DNA of 64,000 nt. Origin: Aerococcus viridans. GTDB lineage: Bacteria; Bacillota; Bacilli; Lactobacillales; Aerococcaceae. Below are positions 45,196 to 54,236 of this stretch, piece by piece (position 1 is the stretch's first letter; each line of letters begins with the position of its first letter). The stretch lies in contig NZ_PNHQ01000007.1 in assembly GCF_002871935.1 (NCBI RefSeq), positions 1-64,000 of the forward strand. Direction: 5' to 3'. Below the pieces are notes generated by a model that saw nothing but the letters and a program-made list of their open reading frames with translations, was not told where the DNA came from and made no database searches. Both the position numbers and the translations under genes were made by a program.

Positions 45196-46248
45196 TTGAC
45201 GACCAAAAAGATTGCTGTACTTGGCGCAGGTTCATGGGGAACAGCGCTCGCTATGGTGTTGGCTGAAAATGGGCATGATGTGACACTGTGGACACATAAC
45301 CCAGACCAGGCACGTGAAATCCAAACCACTAGGCGAAACGACCGTTATTTGCCTAATGTGATATTGCCAAATAATATTGTTGCAACAAATGATATGACCG
45401 AAGCCTTGGTTAAGGCGGATTTAATCAACTTCGTAGTACCTACTAAGGCGATACGACAAGTTGCAAGCCAGGTAGTGGCTACTTTACAAAAGATAGGTAT
45501 CCAACAGTTGCCAGTCATTATGCATGCTACTAAGGGATTGGAGCAGGAGACCCATTTACGAATCTCTGAAATTTTAATAGAAGTCTTCCAACCAATTGGT
45601 CAAGCGAAAGTAGTGGTATTATCTGGACCTAGCCATGCAGAAGAAGTTGTAAAACACGATATTACAGCCATTACCGCTGCTTCAGCAGATGATTGGGCTT
45701 GCCATTTAGTTCAAGAGGTATTCATGAATGATTATTTCAGGGTCTATACCAATCCAGACATCATCGGCGTTGAATTAGCAGGTTCCTTAAAGAATATCAT
45801 TGCATTGGGGGCTGGTGCTTTAGTGGGGGCTGGTTATGGTGATAATGCCAAAGCGGCCTTAATAACCCGTGGTTTGGCTGAAATTACACGTTTAGGAGTA
45901 GCGATGGGTGCTGATCCATTAACTTTTATGGGCTTATCGGCAGTAGGTGATTTGATTGTTACAGCAACCAGTATCCATTCAAGAAACTGGCGGGCTGGTA
46001 AACAAGTTGGTCAAGGTCAGGCTATAAAAGATGTTGAAGATCAGATGGGCATGGTCGTTGAAGGATTTGCTACAGCTATTTCAGCCTATGAACTTGCAAA
46101 AGAAGCTGGCGTTGAAATGCCGATTACGCAAGCTATTTATCAAGTTATTCAAGGTGAAAATAGTATTCAAGATGTGATTAAGGCCTTAATGGCTCGTGAG
46201 CGTAAAGGTGAAATTCAATTTGAAGATAATTTGAAGGATATTTTTTAA
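45196..46248 (+). CDS. gpsA: NAD(P)-dependent glycerol-3-phosphate dehydrogenase
   Basis: GpsA reduces dihydroxyacetone phosphate to sn-glycerol-3-phosphate for phospholipids and teichoic acid. The Rossmann motif GAGSWGTALAMVLAENGHDV lies near residue 9. ATKGLE, LSGPSHAEEV, the catalytic lysine region ELAGSLKNIIALGAG and the later GLAEITRLG and RNWRAGKQVG segments follow. It uses a TTG start at 45196 after TTGGAGAAG. The length is 350. It stands in the hprK operon order. Confidence 0.95.
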   Translation: MTTKKIAVLGAGSWGTALAMVLAENGHDVTLWTHNPDQAREIQTTRRNDRYLPNVILPNNIVATNDMTEALVKADLINFVVPTKAIRQVASQVVATLQKIGIQQLPVIMHATKGLEQETHLRISEILIEVFQPIGQAKVVVLSGPSHAEEVVKHDITAITAASADDWACHLVQEVFMNDYFRVYTNPDIIGVELAGSLKNIIALGAGALVGAGYGDNAKAALITRGLAEITRLGVAMGADPLTFMGLSAVGDLIVTATSIHSRNWRAGKQVGQGQAIKDVEDQMGMVVEGFATAISAYELAKEAGVEMPITQAIYQVIQGENSIQDVIKALMARERKGEIQFEDNLKDIF

Positions 46249-46306
46249 AGTGTATTTGATTTATAATGTTGTCAGAGACTAAAGTAAATAAATGGAGGAT
46301 TCATTC

Positions 46307-47179
46307 ATGGCGAAAGTAAGAAAAGCAGTTATTCCGGCAGCAGGGTTAGGGACACGGTTCTTACCTGCAACAAAGGCAATGGCCAAAGAGATGTTACCAA
46401 TTGTGAATAAACCAACGATTCAATTTATCGTAGAGGAAGCATTAGCCTCTGGAATTGAAGACATTCTAATTGTTACAGGAAAAAGTAAACGACCTATTGA
46501 AGACCATTTTGATTCAAACGTTGAGTTAGAATCAAATTTAGCTGACAAAGGTCGTGATGATTTATTAGAAATCATTGGAGAAACTGTCGGATTAAACTTA
46601 TTCTTTAAACGTCAATCTTATCCAAAAGGTTTAGGGGATGCTGTTTTACAAGCTAAAGCCTTTGTGGGTGATGAGCCGTTTGTGGTAATGCTTGGAGACG
46701 ATTTAATGGTAGATGAAGTACCGTTAACCAAGCAATTGATTGATGCGTATGATGTGACGAAGGCATCGAATATTGCGGTAATGCCGGTGCCGCATGAAGA
46801 TACAGATAAATATGGGGTCATTGATCCAGAAGCGCAATTCTCTGAAAAAATCTACAATGTAAAACAATTCGTTGAGAAACCAAAAGCAGAAGATGCGCCA
46901 TCAAACTTGGCGATTATTGGACGCTATTTATTAACACCGGAAATCTTTGACTTGTTAGAAACACAAGGCGAAGGTGCTGGAAATGAGATCCAGTTAACAG
47001 ATGCAATTGACCGTTTAAACAAGACACAACGGGTATTCGCTTATGAATTTACTGGCCGTCGTTATGATGTTGGAAATAAGTTAGGCTATATGCAAACAAG
47101 TATTGAATATGGTCTTGAACAAGAGGAAATCAAAGATGGCTTGAAAGATTACTTGCTTTCAATTGAAGATGAACTTTAA
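46307..47179 (+). CDS. galU: UTP-glucose-1-phosphate uridylyltransferase
   Basis: GalU makes UDP-glucose for glycolipid, teichoic acid and capsule sugars. The nucleotidyltransferase signature [19 protein letters not shown] is near residue 10; [14 protein letters not shown] and [14 protein letters not shown] follow. The ATG at 46307 comes after GGAGG; an ATG at 46292 overlaps that site. Length 290. It precedes trxB and lies near pgcA, which supplies glucose-1-phosphate. Confidence 0.95.
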   Translation: MAKVRKAVIPAAGLGTRFLPATKAMAKEMLPIVNKPTIQFIVEEALASGIEDILIVTGKSKRPIEDHFDSNVELESNLADKGRDDLLEIIGETVGLNLFFKRQSYPKGLGDAVLQAKAFVGDEPFVVMLGDDLMVDEVPLTKQLIDAYDVTKASNIAVMPVPHEDTDKYGVIDPEAQFSEKIYNVKQFVEKPKAEDAPSNLAIIGRYLLTPEIFDLLETQGEGAGNEIQLTDAIDRLNKTQRVFAYEFTGRRYDVGNKLGYMQTSIEYGLEQEEIKDGLKDYLLSIEDEL

Positions 47180-47194
47180 TAAATGTCTTGATGT

Positions 47195-47233
47195 AAAAGA
47201 TTGTCATTAGCTTGAGCTAGTTGCAATCTTTTT
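47195..47233 (+). terminator. Terminator of galU
   Basis: AAAAGATTG (47195-47203) pairs with CAATCTTTT (47224-47232), with an inner TAGC/GCTA hairpin. Confidence 0.75.
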
Positions 47234-47319
47234 CCCTTTAAGCATGTTAGAATGGTAAGCGACGTTAATAAAAGCAATTTAATCACACAATGAAAAATAA
47301 AAGAAAGGATGTGTACAAT

Positions 47320-48258
47320 TTGGCAGAAGAAATTCAAAAATTTGATGTCGTTGTAGTTGGTGCAGGGCCAGCCGGTATGACAGCTGCCTTATACGCATCA
47401 CGGGCTAATTTGTCCGTAGCATTAATAGAACGAGGCGTTCCTGGGGGTGAATTAGTTAACACAGCGGATGTAGAAAACTATCCTGGGTTTAAGCATATTC
47501 AAGGGCCAGATTTGGCTAACGAAATGTATGAAGGCACTATGCAATTTGGTGTCGTCCATGAATTTGGTACAGTGACAAAAGTTACCCCAAATGAAGGCGC
47601 GCATTTACTAGAAACAGATATGGGGAAAACTTATCAAGCGAAGGCTGTGGTTATTGCTACAGGTTCTGTTCACCGTAAATTAGGTGTACCTGGAGAAGAT
47701 AAGTACGCAGGCCGTGGTGTTTCATATTGTGCTGTTTGTGATGGTGCTTTCTTCCGCGATAAAGACCTTCGTGTGATTGGAGGGGGTGACTCAGCAGTTG
47801 AAGAAGGAACTTATCTGACGCAATTTGGTAAAAGTGTGAATATCGTTCACCGCCGTGATGAATTACGGGCGCAAAAAATCTTACAAGACCGTGCGATGGC
47901 GAATGATAAAATAGATTTCACATGGGATACAGTTGTTAAAGAAATCAAAGGTGACGATATGAAAGTCACTGGACTAGCAGTTGAAAATGTGAAAACAGGT
48001 GAAATCACTGATGTGGAGGCTGACGGTATCTTTATCTATGTTGGCTTGATACCAAATACTGAAGCATTTGCTGAATTAAATATCACAGATGAAGAGGGTT
48101 GGGTTATTACCAACGATGATATGCAAACGACAATTCCTGGTATCTTTGCGATTGGTGACGTTCGCCAAAAGAAACTGCGCCAAATTTCAACAGCTGTTGG
48201 TGATGGTGCAATAGCTGGTCAAGAAGCCTTCAATTACATTGAAACACTAAATGGCTAA
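47320..48258 (+). CDS. trxB: Thioredoxin reductase
   Basis: TrxB passes electrons from NADPH through FAD to thioredoxin. The FAD motif VVVGAGPAGMTAALYASRA is near the start. The redox-active CAVCDG is at about residues 136-141, the NADPH motif VIGGGDSAVEEGTYLT follows, and FAIGDVR lies near the end. I prefer the TTG at 47320 because AAAGGATG precedes it and the product then begins like its relatives; an in-frame ATG at 47290 has no ribosome site. Length 312. The stop is followed by a divergent hairpin repeat. Confidence 0.95.
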   Translation: MAEEIQKFDVVVVGAGPAGMTAALYASRANLSVALIERGVPGGELVNTADVENYPGFKHIQGPDLANEMYEGTMQFGVVHEFGTVTKVTPNEGAHLLETDMGKTYQAKAVVIATGSVHRKLGVPGEDKYAGRGVSYCAVCDGAFFRDKDLRVIGGGDSAVEEGTYLTQFGKSVNIVHRRDELRAQKILQDRAMANDKIDFTWDTVVKEIKGDDMKVTGLAVENVKTGEITDVEADGIFIYVGLIPNTEAFAELNITDEEGWVITNDDMQTTIPGIFAIGDVRQKKLRQISTAVGDGAIAGQEAFNYIETLNG

Positions 48259-48312
48259 TTTCAAAGTTTCATAACATCGCTCACACATATTTGTGAGGAT
48301 ACGAAAAGTGAA

Positions 48313-48430
48313 GGTGAGACAAAAGTCGTTTAGAATTGACGTACTGGACTAAAAGGCAAACAATAATGAAAGGTTATTGGAGACATTTAGGCAGTATCGG
48401 ACAATGCTGACTTTTGGAACCCAATTATAA
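48313..48430 (+). repeat. Divergent hairpin repeat (locus 5)
   Basis: AAAAGTC 48321-48327 pairs with GACTTTT 48409-48415. The text GTGAGAC, AGTCGTTTAGA and GACTTTTGGAACCCAA shows it belongs to the family, though its middle (48345-48400) does not match the other units. A separate CTCACA/TGTGAG hairpin lies just upstream at about 48280-48297. Confidence 0.55.
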
Positions 48431-48449
48431 ATGTTCTTATATAGTAAAG

Positions 48450-48484
48450 AGAGGCTGAGACATTTTTGTCCCAGCCTCTTTTCA
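48450..48484 (+). terminator. Terminator downstream of trxB and its repeat
   Basis: AGAGGCTG (48450-48457) pairs with CAGCCTCT (48472-48479), plus GAC/GTC after one mismatch, followed by TTTT. Confidence 0.85.
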
Positions 48485-48625
48485 TTGAAGAGATTAAAAA
48501 GGCGCTTTAAGCTGGCCTTTCATATGAAATTGTAAGGTGAACATGGCTTTGATATATCTTTTTACATAAAATTTGATACAATATGAATAAGATGTTATCG
48601 CTTTAAAAATGATGGAGGCTACACT

Positions 48626-50350
48626 ATGAACTGGAAAGAAACTTATAAACAATGGCGTGATTTTGAAGACTTAGATAGTACTTTGAAGGAGGATTTAGCG
48701 TCTATAGAAGCTGATGATAAATTGCTTGAAGATGCTTTTTATCAACCTTTGAGTTTTGGTACGGCCGGTATGCGCGGTATTTTAGGTGCCGGTATTAACC
48801 GGATGAATATTTATACCATTCGTCAAGCAACTGAAGGATTAGCTAAATTGTTTGAAGATTATGGTCAAGATGCTAAAGATCGAGGAGTGGCAATTGCTTA
48901 TGATTCACGTCATATGTCACCAGAGTTTGCAATGGAGTCAGCGAAGACTTTAGGTGCTCACGGTATTAAGTCATATGTATTCGAGTCTCTTCGTCCAACC
49001 CCTGAACTATCCTTTGCAGTCCGTGAATTAAATGCCTTTGCAGGGATTATGATTACAGCTAGCCATAACCCTGCCGACTATAATGGCTACAAGGTATACG
49101 GTGAAGATGGTGGTCAAATGCCACCAGTAGACGCTGATGCAGTCACAGCGAATGTGCGTGCAGTAGAGAATCCCTTAACAGTTGAGGTGGGGGATGAGGC
49201 AGCTTTGATAGCTGATGGTACAATTACGATTATTGGCGAAGAAATTGATCAAAAATACTTAGACAACATGAGATCAGTTGTTGTTGATCAGGCTGTAATT
49301 GATGAAATGGCTGATCAAGTATCTATCGTTTATACACCATTACATGGTACAGGACAAATGTTGGTGGAACGTACGCTAGCGGATGCAGGTTTCACTAATG
49401 TTACTTATGTAACTGAACAAAAAGAACCAGATGCTGATTTCTCAACAGTTCAGTCACCAAACCCAGAAGAAGCAGGCGCCTTTGAAGTTGCTGAGCGCTA
49501 TGGTAAGGCCAATGACGCAGATATCCTGATTGCAACCGACCCTGATGCTGACCGGATGGGGGCTGCTGTGAAATTACCGAATGGTGATTACCAAGTGATT
49601 ACCGGCAATCAAATTGCGGCATTAATGACCCATTATATTTTAACAGCTAAGAAAAATACCGGTACTTTACCAGATAATGGTGTGATTTTAAAATCTATCG
49701 TATCCAGTGAAATGCCAACAACAATCGCTAAGGCATTTGATGTTGAAACAGTGAATGTATTGACTGGTTTCAAATTTATCGCAGAAAAAATTAAAAACTA
49801 TGAAGCTGACGGAAGTAAGCATTTCTTATTCGGCTTTGAAGAAAGTTATGGCTACTTAGTGAAAGCTTTTGTGCGTGATAAAGATGCAGTACAAGCAACT
49901 TTATTATTAGCTGAAGTTGCTGCTTTCTATAAAAAACAAGGGAAGACTGCTTACGACGGGTTACAAGACCTATTTGCTGAATATGGTACATTCCAAGAAA
50001 AAACCATCTCAGTGACCTTACCTGGGCAAGAAGGTGCAGCAAAAATTGAAGCTATTCTAACAAACTTACGTGGAGAAGGCTTAAGTGAAATTGCTGGCCA
50101 AAAAGTGGTTGAAACAGAAGACTACTTACAAGATACACGTCAGTTTGCTGATGGCCGTTCTGAGTCATTAGGCATGGAAAAATCAAACGTATTAAAATAT
50201 TATTTAGCAGATGAAACATGGATTGCGGTTAGACCATCAGGTACAGAGCCAAAAATTAAATTCTATATTGGTGTTGTAGCTGATTCACTAGAAGCGACGC
50301 AAGCAAAAATTCAGGCTTATGAGGCAGCCCTAAACGAACTAACTGCTTAA
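48626..50350 (+). CDS. pgcA: Alpha-phosphoglucomutase (phosphohexomutase family)
   Basis: The enzyme interconverts glucose-6-phosphate and glucose-1-phosphate, feeding GalU. The catalytic serine loop is TASHNPADYNGYK near residue 143. The metal loop DPDADRMG is near residue 307, the sugar loop GFEESYG near 411, and the phosphate loop VRPSGTEPKIKFYI near 533. FGTAGMRG lies near residue 47. The 574-residue length matches the Bacillus PgcA group. AATGATGGAGGC precedes the ATG. Confidence 0.94.
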   Translation: MNWKETYKQWRDFEDLDSTLKEDLASIEADDKLLEDAFYQPLSFGTAGMRGILGAGINRMNIYTIRQATEGLAKLFEDYGQDAKDRGVAIAYDSRHMSPEFAMESAKTLGAHGIKSYVFESLRPTPELSFAVRELNAFAGIMITASHNPADYNGYKVYGEDGGQMPPVDADAVTANVRAVENPLTVEVGDEAALIADGTITIIGEEIDQKYLDNMRSVVVDQAVIDEMADQVSIVYTPLHGTGQMLVERTLADAGFTNVTYVTEQKEPDADFSTVQSPNPEEAGAFEVAERYGKANDADILIATDPDADRMGAAVKLPNGDYQVITGNQIAALMTHYILTAKKNTGTLPDNGVILKSIVSSEMPTTIAKAFDVETVNVLTGFKFIAEKIKNYEADGSKHFLFGFEESYGYLVKAFVRDKDAVQATLLLAEVAAFYKKQGKTAYDGLQDLFAEYGTFQEKTISVTLPGQEGAAKIEAILTNLRGEGLSEIAGQKVVETEDYLQDTRQFADGRSESLGMEKSNVLKYYLADETWIAVRPSGTEPKIKFYIGVVADSLEATQAKIQAYEAALNELTA

Positions 50351-50413
50351 GTGGGTGCTTTCTGGTATCGATCGATTAATCTTTCATCTCCATTTCAAGG
50401 AGGAAAAAATAAA

Positions 50414-51301
50414 ATGAATGATCAGTTAAAATTAGTCATTATTACAGGTATGAGTGGTGCGGGTAAAACAGTCGCACTACAAAGCTTCGAAGACATGGGT
50501 TACTACTGTGTAGATAATATGCCACCATCACTATTGCCTAAATTCTGGGATCTAATCAAAGAGACAGGTAAGATTAGTAAAATCTGCTTAGTGATTGATC
50601 TACGTTCACGTTCATTCTTTGATGAATTGTTAACGGAAATCAATGGAATGGATAACACCAACACGATTGAAATCTCTGTATTATTCTTAGAAGCAGATGA
50701 TCAAACTTTGGTTGCACGTTATAAAGAAACGCGTCGTGTCCATCCACTTGAAAAAGAAGGCGTATCCGTTTTAGAAGCGATTCAAAAAGAAAAAGCTTTA
50801 CTACATGATATTCGTATCGAATCTACAGTGATTGATACAACGAACTTAACGCCACGTAAATTCCGTGAGTTGTTACTAACAGAATTTCAAACAGAAGAGG
50901 AAGGCCATTTCACAGTCAATGTGATGTCTTTTGGTTTCAAGTACGGTTTACCAATCGATTCAGATATCGTTATGGATGTACGCTTCTTACCAAACCCGCA
51001 TTATATTGATGAATTACGTCCCATGACAGGACTTGATGCACCTGTTTATGACTATGTGATGTCGCAACCAGAAACAGAAACTTTCTATCGTAAATTTATT
51101 GATTTATTAGATTTTGAATTACCTTTATACGAAAAAGAAGGAAAATCCAGTCTGACGATTACAATTGGTTGTACAGGTGGACAACATCGATCAATAGCAT
51201 TGACTGAGCGTATTGCCCACCATATTCAAGACCTAGGTTACAAGGTCAACATCATCCATCGTGATCGCACAAAAAGAAAAGAGTCGGTGAATAGATCGTG
51301 A
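50414..51301 (+). CDS. rapZ: RapZ/YvcJ nucleotide-binding protein
   Basis: RapZ-family proteins bind nucleotides; the enterobacterial one is an RNase E adapter, while in Bacillus YvcJ has GTPase activity and affects competence. Walker A GMSGAGKT is near residue 11, VDNMPPSLLP near 34, and the C-terminal domain has SFGFKYG, DVRFLPNPHY and IGCTGGQHRSI. The ATG at 50414 follows AAGGAGG; an earlier in-frame ATG at 50351 lies before that site. Length 295. It overlaps the next gene by 4 bases. Confidence 0.94.
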   Translation: MNDQLKLVIITGMSGAGKTVALQSFEDMGYYCVDNMPPSLLPKFWDLIKETGKISKICLVIDLRSRSFFDELLTEINGMDNTNTIEISVLFLEADDQTLVARYKETRRVHPLEKEGVSVLEAIQKEKALLHDIRIESTVIDTTNLTPRKFRELLLTEFQTEEEGHFTVNVMSFGFKYGLPIDSDIVMDVRFLPNPHYIDELRPMTGLDAPVYDYVMSQPETETFYRKFIDLLDFELPLYEKEGKSSLTITIGCTGGQHRSIALTERIAHHIQDLGYKVNIIHRDRTKRKESVNRS

Positions 51302-52332
51302 TAAACAAACATTCACGTCCGGATAGACGGCCAAAGGTTGCAGTTATCGGAGGCGGAACGGGTCTACCCATTCTATTGGAAGGACTAAAGAATGCTGGTT
51401 GTAATGTCACAGCTATCGTCACAGTTTCTGATGATGGTGGGTCAAGTGGTTCATTACGTAACGCAGTTAGTACGATTCCTCCTGGAGATATTCGCAACTG
51501 TCTAGTCGCATTATCGGATATGAAGAAAATATATAAAGATGTGTTCCAATATCGATTTAGTGAAGAGGATAAAGAATTTTCAGGCCATGCCATTGGTAAT
51601 TTGATTATTGCTGCTATTGCCGAAATGAGAGGCGATACTTTTGCAGCTTTGCGCCTACTTTCTTATATGATGAATATAGATGGTAAGGTATTGCCAGCTT
51701 GTGAAGAAGCCTTAGTGCTACAAGGACATTTTGCAGATGGCACGATGATAGAGGGGGAGACGGCGATTGTTGCTCATCCAGATCAGATCCAAAAAGTGAC
51801 TGTTCGCCTAGCAAGTGAACAAGATACATTAGCTGCTGGTCAAAATAAGGCGAACGCTGGACTCCGTGCTGGACGAGAGGTTGTCTCTGAAATTATGCAA
51901 GCTGATATGGTCATTTTAGGACCAGGATCCTTGTATACGTCAATTTTACCGAATGTAGCAATTGAAGAGATTAGAAGCGCAATTGTTGACACGCCCGCTA
52001 AAGTTGTCTATATTTGTAATATCATGACACAACTCGGTGAGACTGAGCATTTCTCTGACGCAGACCATGTACGTGTAGTAAATGAACATTTGGGTTCAAA
52101 AGCCATTGATACGGTATTGTTGAATAAAACACCGGTACCTTATGAATACCTTGAAGGGGCGAGTGAAAAAGACTACTTAGTCCAAATCATTCAAGACCGT
52201 CTGGGATTGGCTGAACAAGAATGTCAGGTAGTTCGCTGTGACTTTTTAAATCTTGAGAAAAGTGGTGTATATCACAATCAGGATAAGTTAGTCGACGCCA
52301 TTATGGATGTCATGAACGATCGCATAAAATAA
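51298..52332 (+). CDS. yvcK: YvcK/gluconeogenesis factor family protein
   Basis: YvcK binds UDP-sugars and is needed for cell shape and growth on gluconeogenic carbon in Bacillus. The N-terminus has VAVIGGGTGLP and VTVSDDGGSSG; PPGDIRNCLVALS and GHAIGNLIIAAI follow, and GPGSLYTSILPNV lies near residue 205. A GTG start at 51298 overlaps the rapZ end. Length 344. The rapZ-yvcK-whiA order is strongly conserved. Confidence 0.94.
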   Translation: MINKHSRPDRRPKVAVIGGGTGLPILLEGLKNAGCNVTAIVTVSDDGGSSGSLRNAVSTIPPGDIRNCLVALSDMKKIYKDVFQYRFSEEDKEFSGHAIGNLIIAAIAEMRGDTFAALRLLSYMMNIDGKVLPACEEALVLQGHFADGTMIEGETAIVAHPDQIQKVTVRLASEQDTLAAGQNKANAGLRAGREVVSEIMQADMVILGPGSLYTSILPNVAIEEIRSAIVDTPAKVVYICNIMTQLGETEHFSDADHVRVVNEHLGSKAIDTVLLNKTPVPYEYLEGASEKDYLVQIIQDRLGLAEQECQVVRCDFLNLEKSGVYHNQDKLVDAIMDVMNDRIK

Positions 52333-52356
52333 AGTGAATAAGAAAGAGGTGAGCTG

Positions 52357-53301
52357 GTGGCTTCATTTGCAGGAGATGTAAAGAAAGAACTCACTCAGCT
52401 AACTGTGGACTATGAGCACGCACGTTCAGAGCTAGCAGCTATTTTACGTATGAACGGCACAATTTCTCTGACGGGTGGCAATTTGATTCTAAATGTACAG
52501 ACAGAAAATGCCGCAATTGCACGACGAATCTACTCACTGTTAAAGGAATTTTATCATACCCTCGGTGAGTTGGTTGTGCGTAAGAAAATGAAATTAAAGA
52601 AAAATAATATCTATATTGTAAGGGTGAAAGACCATGTTGAAGAAATTCTAAAAGATTTAGATATTCTAGATAGCCTGGTGATTAATCCAAATATTTCAGC
52701 GGAAATGATGGAGAATGAACAGCGGAGTCGTTCATACTTGCGTGGTGCATTCTTAGCAGGTGGATCAGTAAATAATCCTGAAAAATCGTCATATCATTTA
52801 GAAATATATTCAGTATATCAAGAGCATTGCGAAGACTTAGTAATGATGATGAACCAATTCAATTTAAACGCTCGATCAATTGAACGTCGATCTGGTTATA
52901 TTGCTTATTTAAAAGGTTCAGAACAGATTGCAGATTTCTTAGCCTTAATTGGGGCAACAGCCTCAATGTTAAAGTTTGAAGATATTCGGATTGTGCGTGA
53001 TATGCGAAATTCAGTTAACCGAATTGTTAACTGTGAGAATGCTAACTTAAATAAGACTGTGACAGCAGCTTCCAAACAGGTTGAAAATATTGAATTGATT
53101 CAAGCAACAGTGGGTATTGGAGAATTACCAGAAAAATTGCAAGAGATTGCTTTATTAAGGTTGGAAAACCCCGAAGCATCTATTAAAGAATTAGGGGAAT
53201 TGGTTGAAGGTGAACCTATTTCTAAATCAGGTGTCAATCATAGACTCCGTAAGATTAATCAATATGCTGAGCAACTAAGAAGCACGGCGATCACAAAATA
53301 A
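52357..53301 (+). CDS. whiA: WhiA DNA-binding protein
   Basis: WhiA joins a LAGLIDADG-homing-endonuclease-like domain to a helix-turn-helix. It acts in cell division and chromosome segregation in Firmicutes. It opens [13 protein letters not shown], has [21 protein letters not shown] near residue 125, and ends with the helix-turn-helix containing [15 protein letters not shown] start after AAAGAGGTG. Length 314. No enzymatic residues are expected. Confidence 0.95.
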   Translation: MASFAGDVKKELTQLTVDYEHARSELAAILRMNGTISLTGGNLILNVQTENAAIARRIYSLLKEFYHTLGELVVRKKMKLKKNNIYIVRVKDHVEEILKDLDILDSLVINPNISAEMMENEQRSRSYLRGAFLAGGSVNNPEKSSYHLEIYSVYQEHCEDLVMMMNQFNLNARSIERRSGYIAYLKGSEQIADFLALIGATASMLKFEDIRIVRDMRNSVNRIVNCENANLNKTVTAASKQVENIELIQATVGIGELPEKLQEIALLRLENPEASIKELGELVEGEPISKSGVNHRLRKINQYAEQLRSTAITK

Positions 53302-53307
53302 AAAAAT

Positions 53308-53358
53308 AAAAGGTCTTGCTACTGGAGTCGATTAAACTCCAGTGGCAAGACTTTTTAT
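53308..53358 (+). terminator. Terminator of rapZ-yvcK-whiA
   Basis: A stem of about 19 bp runs from 53308-53327 to 53336-53355, with few G-T pairs, followed by a T run. Confidence 0.9.
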
Positions 53359-53359
53359 A

Positions 53360-53588
53360 TAGCTGAATCAATTTGCAGGTGATCAGCTGATGATAAGAAA
53401 GATTAGGACGAGTCAGTTTATCAAAGCGATGAAGAGGAATATCGGTGCAAAAAATATGCCCTAAGAATTGGTCATTTTCAACACGCTTATGGATATCTTA
53501 GACTATTTTTTGACCAACGTTTCTAGCTTATTTGCCTAATACAGGCATGCTTATGCTAGAAAGCGGGGTTTAGGGGAAGAATAGGTTT
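53360..53588 (-). other. Gene-free stretch with a possible coding remnant
   Basis: No gene is supported here. On the minus strand a stop-free stretch of about 45 codons (roughly 53360-53495) reads like protein (HKRVENDQFLGHIF, then TDIPLHRFDKL). It has no start and is preceded by stops. It may be the end of a decayed gene. Confidence 0.25.
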
Positions 53589-53969
53589 TTAGTCTAAAAT
53601 TAGGGTCTCGATATTGGCCATTAATTGCTCGTCAGGGTTCTGTGGTTGGTCAACACCAATCTTTTTGCGGAGGAATGTGACTTCAGAAACTTGAACTTCT
53701 ATAGTTGAGATATGTTGACCTTGTTTATTTTCAAATTGACGCATACGTAATTGGCCAACAACTGCTAATTCATCTCCTTTTTTCATATAGCTAGCAATCA
53801 ATTTTGCTGTGCCATTCCATGCTGTGATAGGAATAAAGTCGACATGGTCGCTACCATCTTTACCTTTGCGGTTAATCGCAACGGCATTATTGACAACTTG
53901 GCGATTGTTAGAAATTTCAGTCAAATTCACATCTCTTGCTAAACGTCCGATTAATTGCACTTGATTCAT
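53589..53969 (-). CDS. ssbB: Single-stranded DNA-binding protein, short SsbB type
   Basis: SSB coats single-stranded DNA. The OB fold is clear: MNQVQLIGRLARDVNLTEI, VVNNAVAINRK, DFIPITAWNGTAKLIASYMKKGDELAVVG and the LRMRQFENKQGQHISTIEV strand. The protein stops at 126 residues and ends ETLILD, without the acidic DDDxPF tip used by the replicative SSB to recruit partners. This fits the competence-type SsbB (YwpH) class, in line with comFA/comFC in the window. AGGAGG lies before the ATG on the minus strand. rpsF and rpsR are not adjacent, again unlike the replicative gene. Confidence 0.88.
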   Translation of the reverse strand: MNQVQLIGRLARDVNLTEISNNRQVVNNAVAINRKGKDGSDHVDFIPITAWNGTAKLIASYMKKGDELAVVGQLRMRQFENKQGQHISTIEVQVSEVTFLRKKIGVDQPQNPDEQLMANIETLILD

Positions 53970-54236
53970 TTTTCATCCTCCTAAGGTATCTGATTCAACT
54001 AGAGGTTAGCCCTCTAATCTATTACATACGTATTCATTCGCCAAATCCACCTAAAAACTTTATAAAATTTTGATATTTTGTAAAATTAGGTCAAAAGATC
54101 GGTAAAGTTCATCGGTGAATTCGTATTTTAGGGTACAATATAGGGGAATAGCGCAATTTGTCTTAATCTACTAAAAATACATCGCGAAGCCTAAATTAAA
54201 GTAAACATAAACATATTTTATAAGGAGGAAGAAAAC

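Noticed and set aside
53360..53495. A minus-strand gene in the whiA-ssb interval
   Set aside because: The stop-free stretch lacks a start codon and has stops just upstream; at most it is a remnant.
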